Positions 1 to 11,637 of a stretch of DNA of 64,000 nucleotides are shown here, one piece after another; position 1 is the stretch's first letter, and each line of letters opens with the position of its first letter. The stretch is from contig PYST01000062.1 of NCBI GenBank assembly GCA_003049485.1, positions 1 to 64,000 on the forward strand, read 5' to 3'. The stretch is from Ophioceras dolichostomum (lineage: Eukaryota > Ascomycota > Sordariomycetes > Magnaporthales > Ophioceraceae). The notes beneath the pieces are model-generated. The model saw nothing but the letters and a program-made list of their open reading frames with translations. It ran no database searches and was not told the DNA's origin. The translations under genes were made by a program, and so were the position numbers.

Positions 1-1
1 G

Positions 2-1366
2 AGGAGGAGGCGGGGCCGCCGCCTCCGCGGCGGGGCTGGAGGAGTACAGGGGGGTGGTGGGAGGCATGCGGCCGCCGCTGCCCGCGGAGCCGCGGCGCTC
101 GGCGAAGTGGGATTCCCGCTCTCGCAAGCCGCCGGCTGGGGAGGCGCTCGCGCGCTCGCGCACGCGGGCCTCGGAGGACCGCTTCCGAGGAGTGTTGTCT
201 ATTATGATGGGCCGCGACGGGGAGGTGCTGTTTGCCATCGCCGCGGTCACAACCTCGGCCATGCCACGGTGGCGGCGCCGCGACTTGCGGTCGGTGCTGT
301 CCACCATGTCTGTACCCCATCCCACGTTCTCGGTGTATGGGGTGTCCTCTTTAGCCAACCGTGATGCTTCGGCTGCTGCTACTGCGGAGAGTTTGGCAGC
401 CAACGCCCTCTTTTTCTCCTTCTTTCGCTCTTTCTCCTCTCGTTCCAGCCTCTCTTGTTCCAACCTCTCACGTTCCTTCTCCCTCTCCCGTTGTTCCTTC
501 CTCTCCCTCTTCCGCTCCTTGGCCTTCCTCTCATCCTCTTCCCGCTGACGCTCCTCCTCCCTCGCCCGCCTATCAGCTTCTTCCTTTGCCAATTCCTTTT
601 CCCTCTTCCTAGCCTCGCGACCTTCGTCGCGGCGTCTTTGCAGCTCGGCTTCGATCTTCCTCTTCTCTCCCTCGCGTTCCAGAGCATCCGCGGCCGCTCT
701 GTCTCTCAAGTCCCTAGCTCTCGCAGCAGCGTCTCTCGCCGCGGCGTCTCTTTCCGCCGCCTCACGTTGTCTTTCCCTTTCTCTCTCTCGCTTCTCCTCG
801 GCGCGCCTCTCCTCGGCAAACCTTTCCTCGGCGCGACGCCTTTCCTCGGCACGTCGCAGCTCTTCGGCGCGCCGTCGGTCTTCGGCCTCCTTCTCGAGGT
901 CCGGCTCCGCCGAGTGGCGGGCCGTCGTCTCCCTGCCCTGCTCCTGGGCCTGCTGCTCATCATGAGCGGTCCGCTTGGCCTCGGCCCTCCGGCCCCTATT
1001 TAGGTGCTTTACGAGGTCCTGCTGGGCCCGGTACAGCTCGGAGCCCAGGCGGCGGACGTCCTCGGCGAGGACGGCGTCGAATAGGTGCTGCGTCTGCTGC
1101 TTGGTCTTGAGGAGCTGGTCTTTCTTCCTCAGCTTCTCGGTGAGGGTGTGCACGTTGACCTTGAGGTGGTACTCCTGGCGCTTCTCCTCGTTCTTGAGCG
1201 TCTCGTAGGCCTCCTGCACGAGCTGGAAGTCTCCCGTGTGACCGTTCTTGTCCGGATGGCACTGCTTGACCTTCTCGAAGTATCTCAACTTGATCGTCTT
1301 GGCGTCTGTGCCCTCGGTGACGCCGAGTAGCTTGTACGGATCGGGAGGTAGCTCGGGGAGAGACAT
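2..1366 (-). CDS. J-domain protein with long charged coiled coil (C-terminus beyond left edge)
   Basis: The frame is open from an ATG at 1366 down to base 2 (455 codons), so the 3' end lies outside the window. Residues about 9-65 form a J domain with the HPD motif at 37-39, which in this family stimulates the ATPase of Hsp70 partners. From about residue 70 to 330 the protein is almost entirely Arg/Glu/Lys/Ala, strongly predicted as a long helical coiled coil. The visible C-terminal part turns Ser/Pro/Gly-rich and looks disordered. No zinc-finger (type I DnaJ) or signal peptide is seen, so this is a type III J protein, probably cytosolic or nuclear. No intron is needed in the visible part. The Hsp70 partner and client cannot be inferred. 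Confidence 0.85.
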   Translation of the reverse strand, partial: MSLPELPPDPYKLLGVTEGTDAKTIKLRYFEKVKQCHPDKNGHTGDFQLVQEAYETLKNEEKRQEYHLKVNVHTLTEKLRKKDQLLKTKQQTQHLFDAVLAEDVRRLGSELYRAQQDLVKHLNRGRRAEAKRTAHDEQQAQEQGRETTARHSAEPDLEKEAEDRRRAEELRRAEERRRAEERFAEERRAEEKRERERERQREAAERDAAARDAAARARDLRDRAAADALEREGEKRKIEAELQRRRDEGREARKREKELAKEEADRRAREEERQREEDERKAKERKRERKEQREREKERERLEQERLEREEKERKKEKKRALAAKLSAVAAAEASRLAKEDTPYTENVGWGTDMVDSTDRKSRRRHRGMAEVVTAAMANSTSPSRPIIIDNTPRKRSSEARVRERASASPAGGLRERESHFAERRGSAGSGGRMPPTTPLYSSSPAAEAAAPPPP

Positions 1367-3552
1367 TGTGTGGGGGGTCCGACGTAGGAGAGAGCTGTCG
1401 GTGCGTGACGATGGCTCGCCGTTGTTTGTATATGTTCGTCTACGGCCAGCGTGAGAACAGTGGCCTCTCTATGTGAGCCGGCCACGAGTGGTGTGTTCGT
1501 AGGTGAAGGGGGTAAAGGGGGTATTAGATAGTGGTAGGTGTGCTGTAGTTCGTTGGGCCGCCGTTTGAGCCACACACGGATCGCGAGTTGTAGTGGCTGC
1601 TAGGGGTGGTATAGGTAGTAAACAGTGGCTCAGCGTTCCTCGGCGAAAAGAACAGTGATATCGTACGAAGGTGCAATAAATATTGTAAAGCTCCTGATGT
1701 TTGGCAGGTCTGGCAACGCAACGTTGAACGGTCGTCGTTTTGGGCCTCGGGAGAGAAGAAAGAAGGGTATTATTCGCGGCAGGGGCGGCCAGAAGGAGGG
1801 GAGAGCAAAGGGGAGAAGAGAAAGAGACGGTGTGACGAAGTGGTGTTGAAAGGGCGATAAAATAACAGGGAAAAACAAACCAAAACAACAAAGACGAAGG
1901 TCAAAAGGGGGGGGAACACAATTTTGGTGATTCGAGGTTTGGAGGAGGTTAAAGGCAACACCACGCCCAAGCATCAGGCGGTTGCTGGGTGTGAAGCAGA
2001 AGAAGAAGACGAGGCGTGCATTCGATGGGAAAGCGCATGCGTTCGGCCTGAGCATCGTCCCAATTGTTAGTACAACAGACGGCGGAAGTCGGGGGTACCA
2101 GCACTAGCACTGCTGGAGCAGCGGGGTCCAAGACCACTTTCATCCCATCATCCCTTCTAGTCGAAATACCGTATAGCGTCCGAGCTTGGGGGAAGCGGAT
2201 GACAGATCCCCCAATCTTCTCCTGGTGGGTGGAGCCCAGCCCCCCCGAACAGCGCTGGGAACTGACACCTGAGGCAATAAATGTACGTACCTGAACGGTT
2301 TAGCGGTTGGCTCCGACTCGTGCACCGCTTCTTTTCGTCCGTCTTCTCTTGGTCGATGGCGACTTATAACAAACCGCCACTCTAATGACACACAAGGTCT
2401 CTCGCAGGGTGGCTTGGAAAGGTATGTTCGAAGAGTGAAATCGCATAGTGAGTCGTGTCTGCAGCTGGAAAAGGTCTGGAAAGAGAGGGAACCCGCGCAA
2501 GCGTGCGAGAAAGGGGGAAAGCCGAACAAGAAAAAGGTGAGCTGAGAGCAGCCGATCTCTGCTGAGGCGAAACCTGGTGATCCTCGCAGGAAAGCTAGCC
2601 TATATCAAACGGGCGCCGAAGCCGAGGGCGGGATGAGGCGAAGTTCCCTCACAATTGTGTGTTTTCGTAATCCGTATCTCAGCATAGAGTCCAAGAGACC
2701 AAGACCAGGGCCTTGATGATGGCGAGCTAACAAACAACCCTCCCTCTCGCCTCTCGGGGAGGAGTAAGGCTTGTTCGTCGGTCAGCGGTGTGGGCGTTCT
2801 ATCTAACGTAGGCAGGTTGCCGGGCAATCCCCAGTACCCCGTCCCCGCTCCCTCCCTGTTGTTGCTGCCGAGCAGGGCGGTGAGTGAGCGAACGACTCGG
2901 ACAAGCAGCTGGGTCCATCCCTCGACACTACCGTCTCTGTGCCCGTAGCACAGCGCACACCCTGGCAACTGGAGGTGTCGGTACATAAAACGGTTGGCTG
3001 TCTCTCCCTTCCTGCTCTCACAAATGACGGAGCGAGAGCATGTCTTGTGAGACCGCAGCCCAGGCTCCCAGTATTTTCAACTTTCTAAGTGCCTACCTGG
3101 AGCATTCCCTGCACAAAACGTATTGACGTTGACACTACGACGCCACCCGCGCCGGCCGGTCCATGTGTTTGCCCCTGGACGCGACTGACGACCGTGGCCG
3201 ACCCGAAGTCGTGGCCTAGCGCGGGCGGTCTTTGAACCATAGTAGGCGCCCTGCTCAAGTGAGGAACGAACTTTGCTGGGCAATACAAAACAAGCACAGG
3301 CGAGCAACAACGGACTTCATGGAATCCAGAACCGACCGAGCGCTCCCAAACCGCAGCTCTTGGGGGGCATGGGACATGATCTTTCCGGCATTCCCCTCCT
3401 TGTTCTTGGTATTGTCTGCGAGGATGGCACCATCCGCTTCCGGGGCGGTATTCGTACGAATAGGCGCATTCTCAAACCCAAGCCTCGCCTCCACAGCGGG
3501 CCTGGGTGAGGGCGGGGGAAACTTGGCCAAGCGATTCAGTCAGTACCCAGGT

Positions 3553-3705
3553 ACCTAGGTAGGTAGATACCTTCCAGCGCTGGCGAGGCCCCATACGGAT
3601 TCCGTACGAGGGATTGGGGATTCCATACGACTATTTCGTAAAGCCATCGATGGCTTTCCCGACTATATTCTGAAGACGATTCCGTAGGCAGCTCGGTACC
3701 TAGGT
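3553..3705. repeat. pair of ACCTAGGT palindromes
   Basis: Perfect ACCTAGGT copies lie at 3553-3560 and 3698-3705, each preceded by GGT. Four further perfect copies lie at 14445-14452, 16070-16077, 29477-29484 and 54212-54219. All six are in non-coding DNA. Many one-mismatch relatives occur beside them. The role is unknown. Confidence 0.8.
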
Positions 3706-3770
3706 GGGAAGAAGTTCCGCTTATTGTTCGGTGGTTGGTGAAGAGGCTGGCGTGGCTCAGGGTCCTTCAC

Positions 3771-3798
3771 AGCCAGCCAGCCAGCCAGCCAGCCAGCC
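3771..3798. repeat. AGCC microsatellite, 7 units
   Basis: Seven perfect tandem copies of the tetranucleotide AGCC lie in intergenic DNA. No coding context. Confidence 0.95.
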
Positions 3799-4255
3799 CA
3801 TCAGATGGGTCATTCCTGAGATTCCCCGTTTGAGTGATGATGATGCCCTCCATGCCTGTCATCATCACCGCAGCCGGGCGAGAGCGCGACGGGGCTGTGA
3901 AGCTGCTGGGCCTTTCCATCCATTCAGCTCGCTGGCAATCAAAGTGATGTTGTCCAACCCTACCGTTTCAGCGACCAGGCTTCAATCCGGATTCGAAGGT
4001 GGCCGTTTAAGGGAACATGTTTCTCTTTTTTCGCCTGGCCCATACAAACAGGGCGACGGGCGGCTCTTCCGGCACTGGAACCGGGCGTCGAACCTATTCT
4101 CGACGCCTCCTCCAACAACACCTCCAATACTTACACAAGGTTCCAGGCAGGCAGGTAGGGGGAGAGGATGACGGGTTTGGGGGGGGGGACACGACAGGAC
4201 AGGGAGACGCCCAATGACAAAAAGAGCCCGGGAAGGCTGGAAGATCTGCACTCGA

Positions 4256-4273
4256 TCACTCACTCACTCACTC
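4256..4273. repeat. TCAC microsatellite, about 4.5 units
   Basis: Short perfect tandem run of TCAC in intergenic DNA. Confidence 0.9.
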
Positions 4274-5587
4274 CTCCCCTCAGCCAATGCTGAGTCACAA
4301 AGATAACTCTTTCTGTCCCTTCCAACAGCGGCTCTGCAACCCGCCCGCCCAAAGTGAAGAGATTAAAAAAGAGCGAGAGAAGCACAAAGATCTGATGGTG
4401 GTGGGGGTAAGCTGACAGAGGACGACGTTGGTAGTATTTTCTTGGTGGCCATTTTCCATCCCGCCCCTTCCATCGTCTTCCCCGACTGCACGGATTGGAC
4501 GTGGGCGGTGAGCAAGCGATTCGCTCGCGAAAATATGAGCGGCGAACATAATATCGAAGCTTAATTAAGGGGAGAGAGACGGAAAGAGGGAGGGAGACGG
4601 AAACAGCATTCCCTCCGCATAAGGGAGACAGAAAGAGAGAATGCAAAATCTGACCAAAAACCGCCACTCGTCTCCCTTCCCTACCTTGCACGGGCTCTTC
4701 GCCGCCTCCTTATCCGCCCCCTAGATCTTTCTTACAATCTTTTGCCTCACAGCTACGAGGTGATACTCCATATCTACCCTTTCAGGGGCTGCCGCTGCTG
4801 CTTCTGCCACGTAAGTTGCCCGCCCGCCTAGCCTGCCCGCGCGGGGAACGCCGCCCGTGGAGAAAACTTAGCGATTGGAAGCTTCTCGTCGAAGGAGACA
4901 ATACAGCGACCATGGCGGACCGGCCTAACTACAGTCCCACCCACCAGTCCCTTACCACTACTGGTTACCGCCAAACATATCACTCGGGAGGATTCAACTT
5001 AAGAAAGCGGCCGGCGGTGCGGGCCAGTAAGACGACCACCACCGTTGGATTGTATTCTCCGCCCGTCGTGGCCAGTCAGTCCTGTGCACAACTAGAGCCC
5101 ATGCCCATGGAAGGTAGCATCCGGGATCCCGTTCCTCAGGCACGTTTGCATCTCCCGTCGTCCTCTCTAGTCGAAAAGGTGGTGAAAGTGCAAGGGGGGC
5201 AAGCAAGGGCAGGAGAAGGAAAGAAAAGAGGGGTCTCATGATTTTCCCCCCCCTCCCCCGCAGCCGGTCGGGCAAGCCTGCTGCTCCTCCCCCTCCAAAC
5301 CCATCCATCACACCCACTCAGCTCAGGGCAGCACGCAAATGGCGCAACAGCATTTTGATCTCCTGTGCAAAAACCCCCCTGCAGTTGTCTTACATGGTGG
5401 CCCTCGATTGGTCCAGAGCGATAGTGTCGATGTGTGCCCCGAAGCGCGGAGACTGGAGAACTCTCTTTCCTGTGTGGTCTCCTGCGGGTTCCCAAATGTG
5501 CGCAAATGCTGCCGTGCTCCCCTCCTCTTCCTCCCTTCCCCTCCTCACCTCCCCTACCTTTCCAACCAACCCCTTGATCTGTTGGCT

Positions 5588-5611
5588 GGTTGGTTGGTTG
5601 GTTGGTTGGTT
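5588..5611. repeat. GGTT microsatellite, 6 units
   Basis: Six perfect tandem GGTT units. About 15 bases upstream is a CCAACCAACC stretch that is complementary to the repeat, so the two could pair as a hairpin. Confidence 0.95.
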
Positions 5612-7314
5612 GGCCAGGAATATCTTCTTCTTTCTTGCTTTCTTGCATGTGCTTCGTCTTTTGAGCAAAGCGGGTGGATGGCCGGGAGGAGAGGAGGGGC
5701 AGCCAAGCCTCTTGCTTGAGGATAAAGGTCAGAAGAGACGGCTGGTTGGTAGGGAGGACTGACCTCTCGACTTTCTTCCTGTAGCTGGCTGTAAGGAACT
5801 GCTCAGATCACATCAGTCTCATTGGTGGCGGGGAGCTCCACTGGGCATCAATCAGAGGGCACTGGCTGCCTCGATCTGGTTTCCCCTCGTCTCGTCGCCC
5901 CGAAAATGCCCTCTCCTTCTTGCTGCCCTTAGTGCTCCTGCCGTTGCTGCCCCGTGCTCTACCTAATACATACATGCTACTACCACTTGCCGGGGCAAAT
6001 GGATTTCTGCCAAGTGGCGAGGGCACAATGGGGATTGGGGAATGGATACCCCGTGCATCGAGCCGACGGGACAGAATCTGGCCAGTAGTACTCGAGTTCG
6101 GGCTTCTCTCCACTGGGATCGAGTCTCCTCACTGATCAGGGGGACATGCGTGGTTTGTTGCTTGCTTGCTTTGCTTGCTCCCCTGGTAGTATGCGTGCGT
6201 GGAGTGCTGCGATGCAAGCTCTTCAAGCGAACGGAGACAGAGACAGCCGATGACGGCCGAGCCGGATACAGGAGCCATGCTTTGCTCTCATGCTGCGTTG
6301 ACAGAACAGACACGCTCACGGGATTGGCCGGGTGGTGGAACCACAAGACAGGAACTTGCAGGACCTGAACTTGAATTACTACGTAGCGACTCAATAAGAA
6401 TGGATGGAATTCAAAGAGTAGTGTGAGCGTTGGCGTGTTTGCATGTGTCCCCGTTCTGGTGAAGTGTCTTTGTTGTGTCTCTGAAATCTTCCCGCTGAGA
6501 GGAGAGAGGAGAGAGGAGGAACTCTTTCCCGTCGCGTGACCCCCCTTCCATCCAATCAGTCCAGTTAACTGGTCTACCGTCCCTCTCCCCAATGAGGACC
6601 GGATATAAACCAACTAGGTGATGTCGCATCGACTGGTGCTTGCTGAAAATGCAGTGTAAAGCGCACCATAGCTGCAGTGGACTACTAATGCTGATGCTTG
6701 CTGCGGAGCTAGTGGCGACAAGAGAATGGAGAACTGCATCCCTGCACCAGCTAGGTACCTAGTTGCAGACAAGTAGAAACAGAAGCATGATAACTGATAT
6801 GGTGATGCCATAAGATGGGTTTAGTTGCGCTGAATCGTTGGTCGGAAAGTGGATGGCCATAAACTGAGTGCAGCAACGGAGGACGACAGCTCGTGGCTGA
6901 GCAACGGCAAAAACGCGCAAACCTGACGCACGTTTCTGAGAGAGAAACAGAAGAAGTTTGGTGCGCTTTCTTGGTTATGTTTGTCTTCGACCGTAGCACC
7001 TCCCTAGATCGGCCTAGCCTAGTCGTCTGCTAGCTCCGTGAGAGCTTCTAGTGAGAGTGCACGAGTCGGTGTGGCCACACGATGACGACGAAAGATTGCC
7101 TTTCACCCCGCCGAAGGAAGAGGAAGTGCGCTCCGTCGGCGATGGCGTTTCCGCCGGTGCGCCGGCGTAGCCGGAGGAAGACGAAAAATGAGGGCGTGCA
7201 TGCTGTTGTGTGTCGGACCAGTATAGTCGACGTGAAGCTCACGGCAAAAGCTAGCTGTGTCATTAAGGTGACGCTTTGCTGCCGTCTGCCTAAGGATCCA
7301 GGGTTCTTCTATGG

Positions 7315-8940
7315 CTAGTTGTCGTCATCGTCGTCATCCTCTTCTGACCAGACCGGGAGGTCTAGATCCACCACGATCGGCTTGTTGAACTTCTTCCCGC
7401 CGACGTGTGGGTAGCTGTTGACCATGATGGCACAGTTGACTATGCACGTCTCGCGTCGGCCCATCCGGCCGAGCAGCGCCGGCCGATCACACCGGACCGT
7501 GCCTTCCGGGTCCCCACCCATGCCGAAGGTGCCGAGTCCGGCCCCGACGACGCGGCCGTCTCCGGCGGTCTTCCCACCACCGCACATACTGGATCCGCAA
7601 GAGCAATCTCCACCACAGGAACCGCACGTGCTGCAACAGCAGCTCGCGCTGCAACAGTAGCCTGTGCCGGAGCAGCCGCTGGTGCTGGTGTCGGGGCATG
7701 TCGTGGTGGAACAGCGGGCTGATTTCCGGGAGCCGACCGCGGCTGTGCTCCGAGAGCAACATCCAGGGCATACGCCACCGTCGTTGTCGAGCGCGTCCCG
7801 CCCCAGCCTTGTGTCTGCAGTCAGGTCAACCAGCGAGATCTTCTTTCTCGAATCCCCGGTGCCAGCGCTAGGACTCGGGTCCGTAGAGGCGCCTTCTCCC
7901 CAGGCCAGCACCTCCTGCTCCGCATATCTTGTATGCGACGATCCGGGGCCACCTTCGATGTCCCAGCGTACTCGCTCTGCCCCACGGCCCTCATGCACAT
8001 GCCCGCATACCGCGAGCCGTGGTCGGACGCGCCACAGTGCCCGCCGTAGCTCCTCGCAGCCCATCGCCCTCCGCAGACCGGTGGCCTCGTCGAGGTGATG
8101 CCGCGGCGGGGTGTGCGTCACTACCACGTCTGCAGAGAGAGGGATTGCAGACCATAATGCCGAGGCGTCAGGTCCCTGCGTTGCGGGAACTTCTGCTGGA
8201 CGGTTGCGGCCCGGGGTATTTGCTGGAGGTGGTGGTAATGGGGGCGGAGGAGAGCTGGAGGTCGGCTGCGGGTAGCTGAAGGCCCAGAGTCCCCTTCTGG
8301 GGCTATATGGGGAGCCGAATATGGTGAACTTAGTGTGTGGGCCGTTGGGATCCCGGAGGCGTATAGTGGTGGAGCTGTGCGAGAGGTATATTATCGTCGG
8401 ACTCGCCTTGAGCAACGAGAGGCAGTCTGGGGGAGATTCCGGCCGTTGGTTGTGGAAGTACAGGCCGTATTCGGCGTAAAACTCCGGATCGAGTGTGATG
8501 TCATGGTTTCCTGCGACAGCGGAAGGAAAACATCAGTCTCCCCTCGAATTCGCCTGACAACCTCGTTCCTGGTCATGACTTGTGACGAACAGGTGGCGTG
8601 AACAGATAGGTGGTCTGTCTCCCTACCGGCAATGACGATTTTTGCTTCAAAATCTGCCTTTTCTAGCCATTGTACAGTTTTAGAAAGCTGGATATCCCGA
8701 CGGGTCAGCAGCTCCTCGGCTTGCGTCCGCGAGTGTTTCGCCTATGCTGGACCCTGGCGCCAGACATACCTCGGAATATGTTCCCTGGTTTGTCAGGTCC
8801 CCCGCATGGATGAGGACGTCACCCTTGGGTAGCTTTACGGTGCAGTTGTGTGTGTCTGAGATACACACGAATCTCGTGCACCTGATCTTCGGATGTAGCC
8901 CTCCTCCCGGTCGAGGCCGAGGCTCCGATGCCATCGCCAT
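7315..8940 (-). CDS. calcineurin-like metallophosphoesterase (MPPED-like) with Cys-rich insert
   Basis: Three exons: 8940-8770, 8687-8627 and 8510-7315, with introns of 82 bp (GTATGT donor) and 116 bp (GTAGGG donor, GTCGCAG acceptor). The product is 475 aa. It shows the metal-binding signature of the superfamily in order: Asp29-x-His31, Gly47-Asp48, Gly78-Asn79-His80-Asp81 (the Gly78 codon is split by intron 2), His210 in a THTPP motif, and Gly-His-Val-His at 247-250. The GSPYSP motif after the third element is typical of MPPED1/MPPED2-like fungal enzymes. The substrate is unknown. Two regions are extra to the usual fold: a Pro-rich segment at about 162-180, and a segment at about 325-387 holding 16 cysteines. 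The core resumes after the insert, and the tail is acidic (run of Asp). There is no signal peptide. Confidence 0.9.
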
Positions 8941-11637
8941 CCTCTTCCGCGGTCTCCTACCTCCTTGGCCTCCTTACCACTGGGTAGCCTGACCAATACG
9001 ACCGAGGAACGAGCAACAAACACAGAGAATCGACCAAGTAGTACAGGTAGATCTTAGTTAAGTTTTTTTGCCTCGTGATCACCTGCGCAGCCGGCCTTGC
9101 TTCCCCGGCCGATGAGGCAAGCAGCCTGCGGAACAAGCCGGCCAACCGAGAGATTGACTTGCCGGCAGGGGCCCGAAGCCTTTGCCTTCCCGGATTTCCC
9201 TTTAGCGAAAGTTTTTCGGGCAAGGTTTCGAAGATCAACGCCACCTGCTCCCGCAACTATGTAGGTTTTCAGGAAAGGTCGGCGGCCGGCTCGTCAAAAC
9301 TCCGAGTCTAGATTGGTTCTCAACAAGACTAAGGCGAACAGACTCCAGTGCAGCAGGAGTGAAGGGGAACGCAAAATAAGAATTTAGGCTGCAAACAACT
9401 TGATGCGCTCTCAGAGCCGATGGCGATGAATACCAGGACCAGGGCCTCTTGCTTTTGCTTACACAAATACAGGATATGTGGTATGCGGAATATGAAAGGA
9501 TCGTTTCTATGCATTCGACCTGCTTGCACAGGGATCAAAATGTCAAAGCACCGACACAAAGGCACACTCCACATACCTCTTTGGCTTTGGCTTGAGTGGC
9601 CTGTGGCTTGCCGTGGTGATAAGATCTTATCGGAAAGGGGGTCCCGCCACCCGCCCAGTGCGAAGAGCTGAGGTTCACTGTCCCACTGTCACAGGCCAGA
9701 TTTCGCGGCTGGCCGTTCACCATGAATCAAGACAGACCGGCCGGACGATGGTTTTCTTTAGCGTGCTGTCTCGTCCTTCCGCGTGAAAGACTGGCGATAG
9801 GATGTCTCAGACACCGTGAAAAGGATATACAGAGGCTAACAGGTATGCAAGAGCAGCTGGTGACCCTTTTTGTTGAGCTTTTGGTTCGGCCGATGACGAC
9901 GGGTTGACGTTGTGGTTGCAAGAGGGGGGGTCAGAACATTCAAATCACACATGGGCAGGCATGCACACAGTCCTGCTCCGCATTGGCGTCGCACAGTCCT
10001 CCCAGTTCCTCCTCCAATGGCATTCGTCAATGGCACTCCCTCACACCTCATTGACCAGTGACCAGCGATACATTTGATTGCTTGGGGCAGAAAGAAGCAA
10101 CCCGAGCTGCACTCCAGCTTTTGAGGGTCTCTGGCCTCCTTTTTCTGCACCAGCACAGATGCTGTTGGTCTACGGGTATGTAAGTTAAAGTGTACGGAAT
10201 ACATACACGAGGAGGCGGGAAAGGCAGCCATTCAGAGCCTTCATTCACTGCCACGCGAGCCGCCCTTATCCCCTTGCTTCTCCTTTTCTTTCCCGTATTT
10301 CTATACGGCAGAGACCCCTCCATGTAGATGTCATTCGAAGACTTCTAGTTCGTGTCAAACGTCCAACCGTTGCTTCTGGCCGTGCGATCGCTCTCTTCGA
10401 TCAGACCAGTCTTTCTCAAGACCCTGGTCGCCCCGAAGCTTCGTCTGTTCTTTGGAGCGCTTCATTCGGAGAGCTTGCGATGTGCACGGGTAATACTCTC
10501 CTTTGCCCATTTGATGATGCACGCCATCTTTCACCGATCTCACCCCAGTTGACCAGTCGAACCTCACCGCGGAAGCACTCCGGAAGCCATTGCCGGTTAC
10601 AGAGAAGGCATTGTTGCTCACAATTCGGGCATCCCGGCTCCTGAGCTCGTGGATTCGGTGTGTGTCCGATTTGTTCTTCTGTTGGGGGTTCATACAAAAC
10701 TCATTATCGCTACCACTATCGTCGATTAGGGGGCAACCTCAGGACAAACCTCCGAGACCCGGCAGTGCGCCAACCCCCTCAAAAAGAGCTAGCGCCGCAA
10801 TCTTGCCTGAGCCCTGGACAACGGGTGGAACCCCCATCCTTTTCGTCAACCCTCCACAATCAACACCTGCCTGCACCTGCAGGAGCGCGACTTCGACCTC
10901 TCCTATTCTGTTTCCAAACAATTTTGTGATCTTCTCGACCTTCGATCATCCCGGCGACACCCCGCGTTGGGACCCGAACCCGTCTGTCTTTTCGATTCGT
11001 TTTCTTTGTACTGGTGTTTTTGCGTGAATTGACCTTTGATCACGGCCGGCCCAGACACTCGTTCTCTACAGGGCATTCGGCACCATCAATTATCTCAGGA
11101 GGCACGCATGCAACAACTTCACTCAGACCACCACCGCAACAATCGCCAGATAGACGCAACGAGTAAGAGGAGGAAGTGGTCAAAAAGACGTTAGGGACGC
11201 ACGCACGCCCGCCATCACGCTGCGACACTGGGCTGCATTTTCCAACCGGCCTAATTCTCCAGCGGCGAGCCCTTCCGACGCTACTGGGATTTCCGCGTTC
11301 CCTGACCCCAGTGTCAGCCAAACTTTAATCACCACGCCTTTTCCGTCGACCTTCTCTGCCAGACAGACGCCAATTCACCAGGCATCATACGTACCGGAGG
11401 TCCGCGTGTCGCCTACGGCGTCTCGAACGAGCAAATCCTTCTGTCCGTCTTCTTGTCGATTCGGTTCGATTCTTTTTCGCGTCACGTCACGTCACGCCCG
11501 TCACGTCTTGAGTTTTACGAACTTCTTGACTGCTTGGTCGTTAAGCACGTCGAGCGGGTGGAGCCGACCTATCGAGCCGTCCTCGCCGCTGTCTCGTCCC
11601 GGAAGTTGTGCCGTCCGTCCCGCATGACAACGACGAT
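8941..11637. other. intergenic, 2.7 kb
   Basis: No gene recognised. The phosphoesterase promoter lies at the left end. From about 10700 to 11637 the plus strand becomes pyrimidine-rich and reads like a long promoter and 5' leader for the plus-strand gene that starts at 11638. Confidence 0.6.

Larger units (their letters stand above)
1367..7314. other. intergenic, 5.9 kb, no convincing gene
   Basis: The open frames here are short, lack coding-like codon use, and match no family I recognise. The stretch begins with the likely promoter and 5' leader of the J-domain gene. It holds several simple repeats and two copies of the palindrome ACCTAGGT, annotated separately. A short frame around 4913-5240 on the plus strand has moderately coding-like codons but no recognisable domain, and I leave it uncalled. 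Confidence 0.6.

Noticed and set aside
4816..5241. 141-codon frame, plus strand
   Set aside because: Partly coding-like codons but no recognised motif, no splice partners and ends in low complexity.
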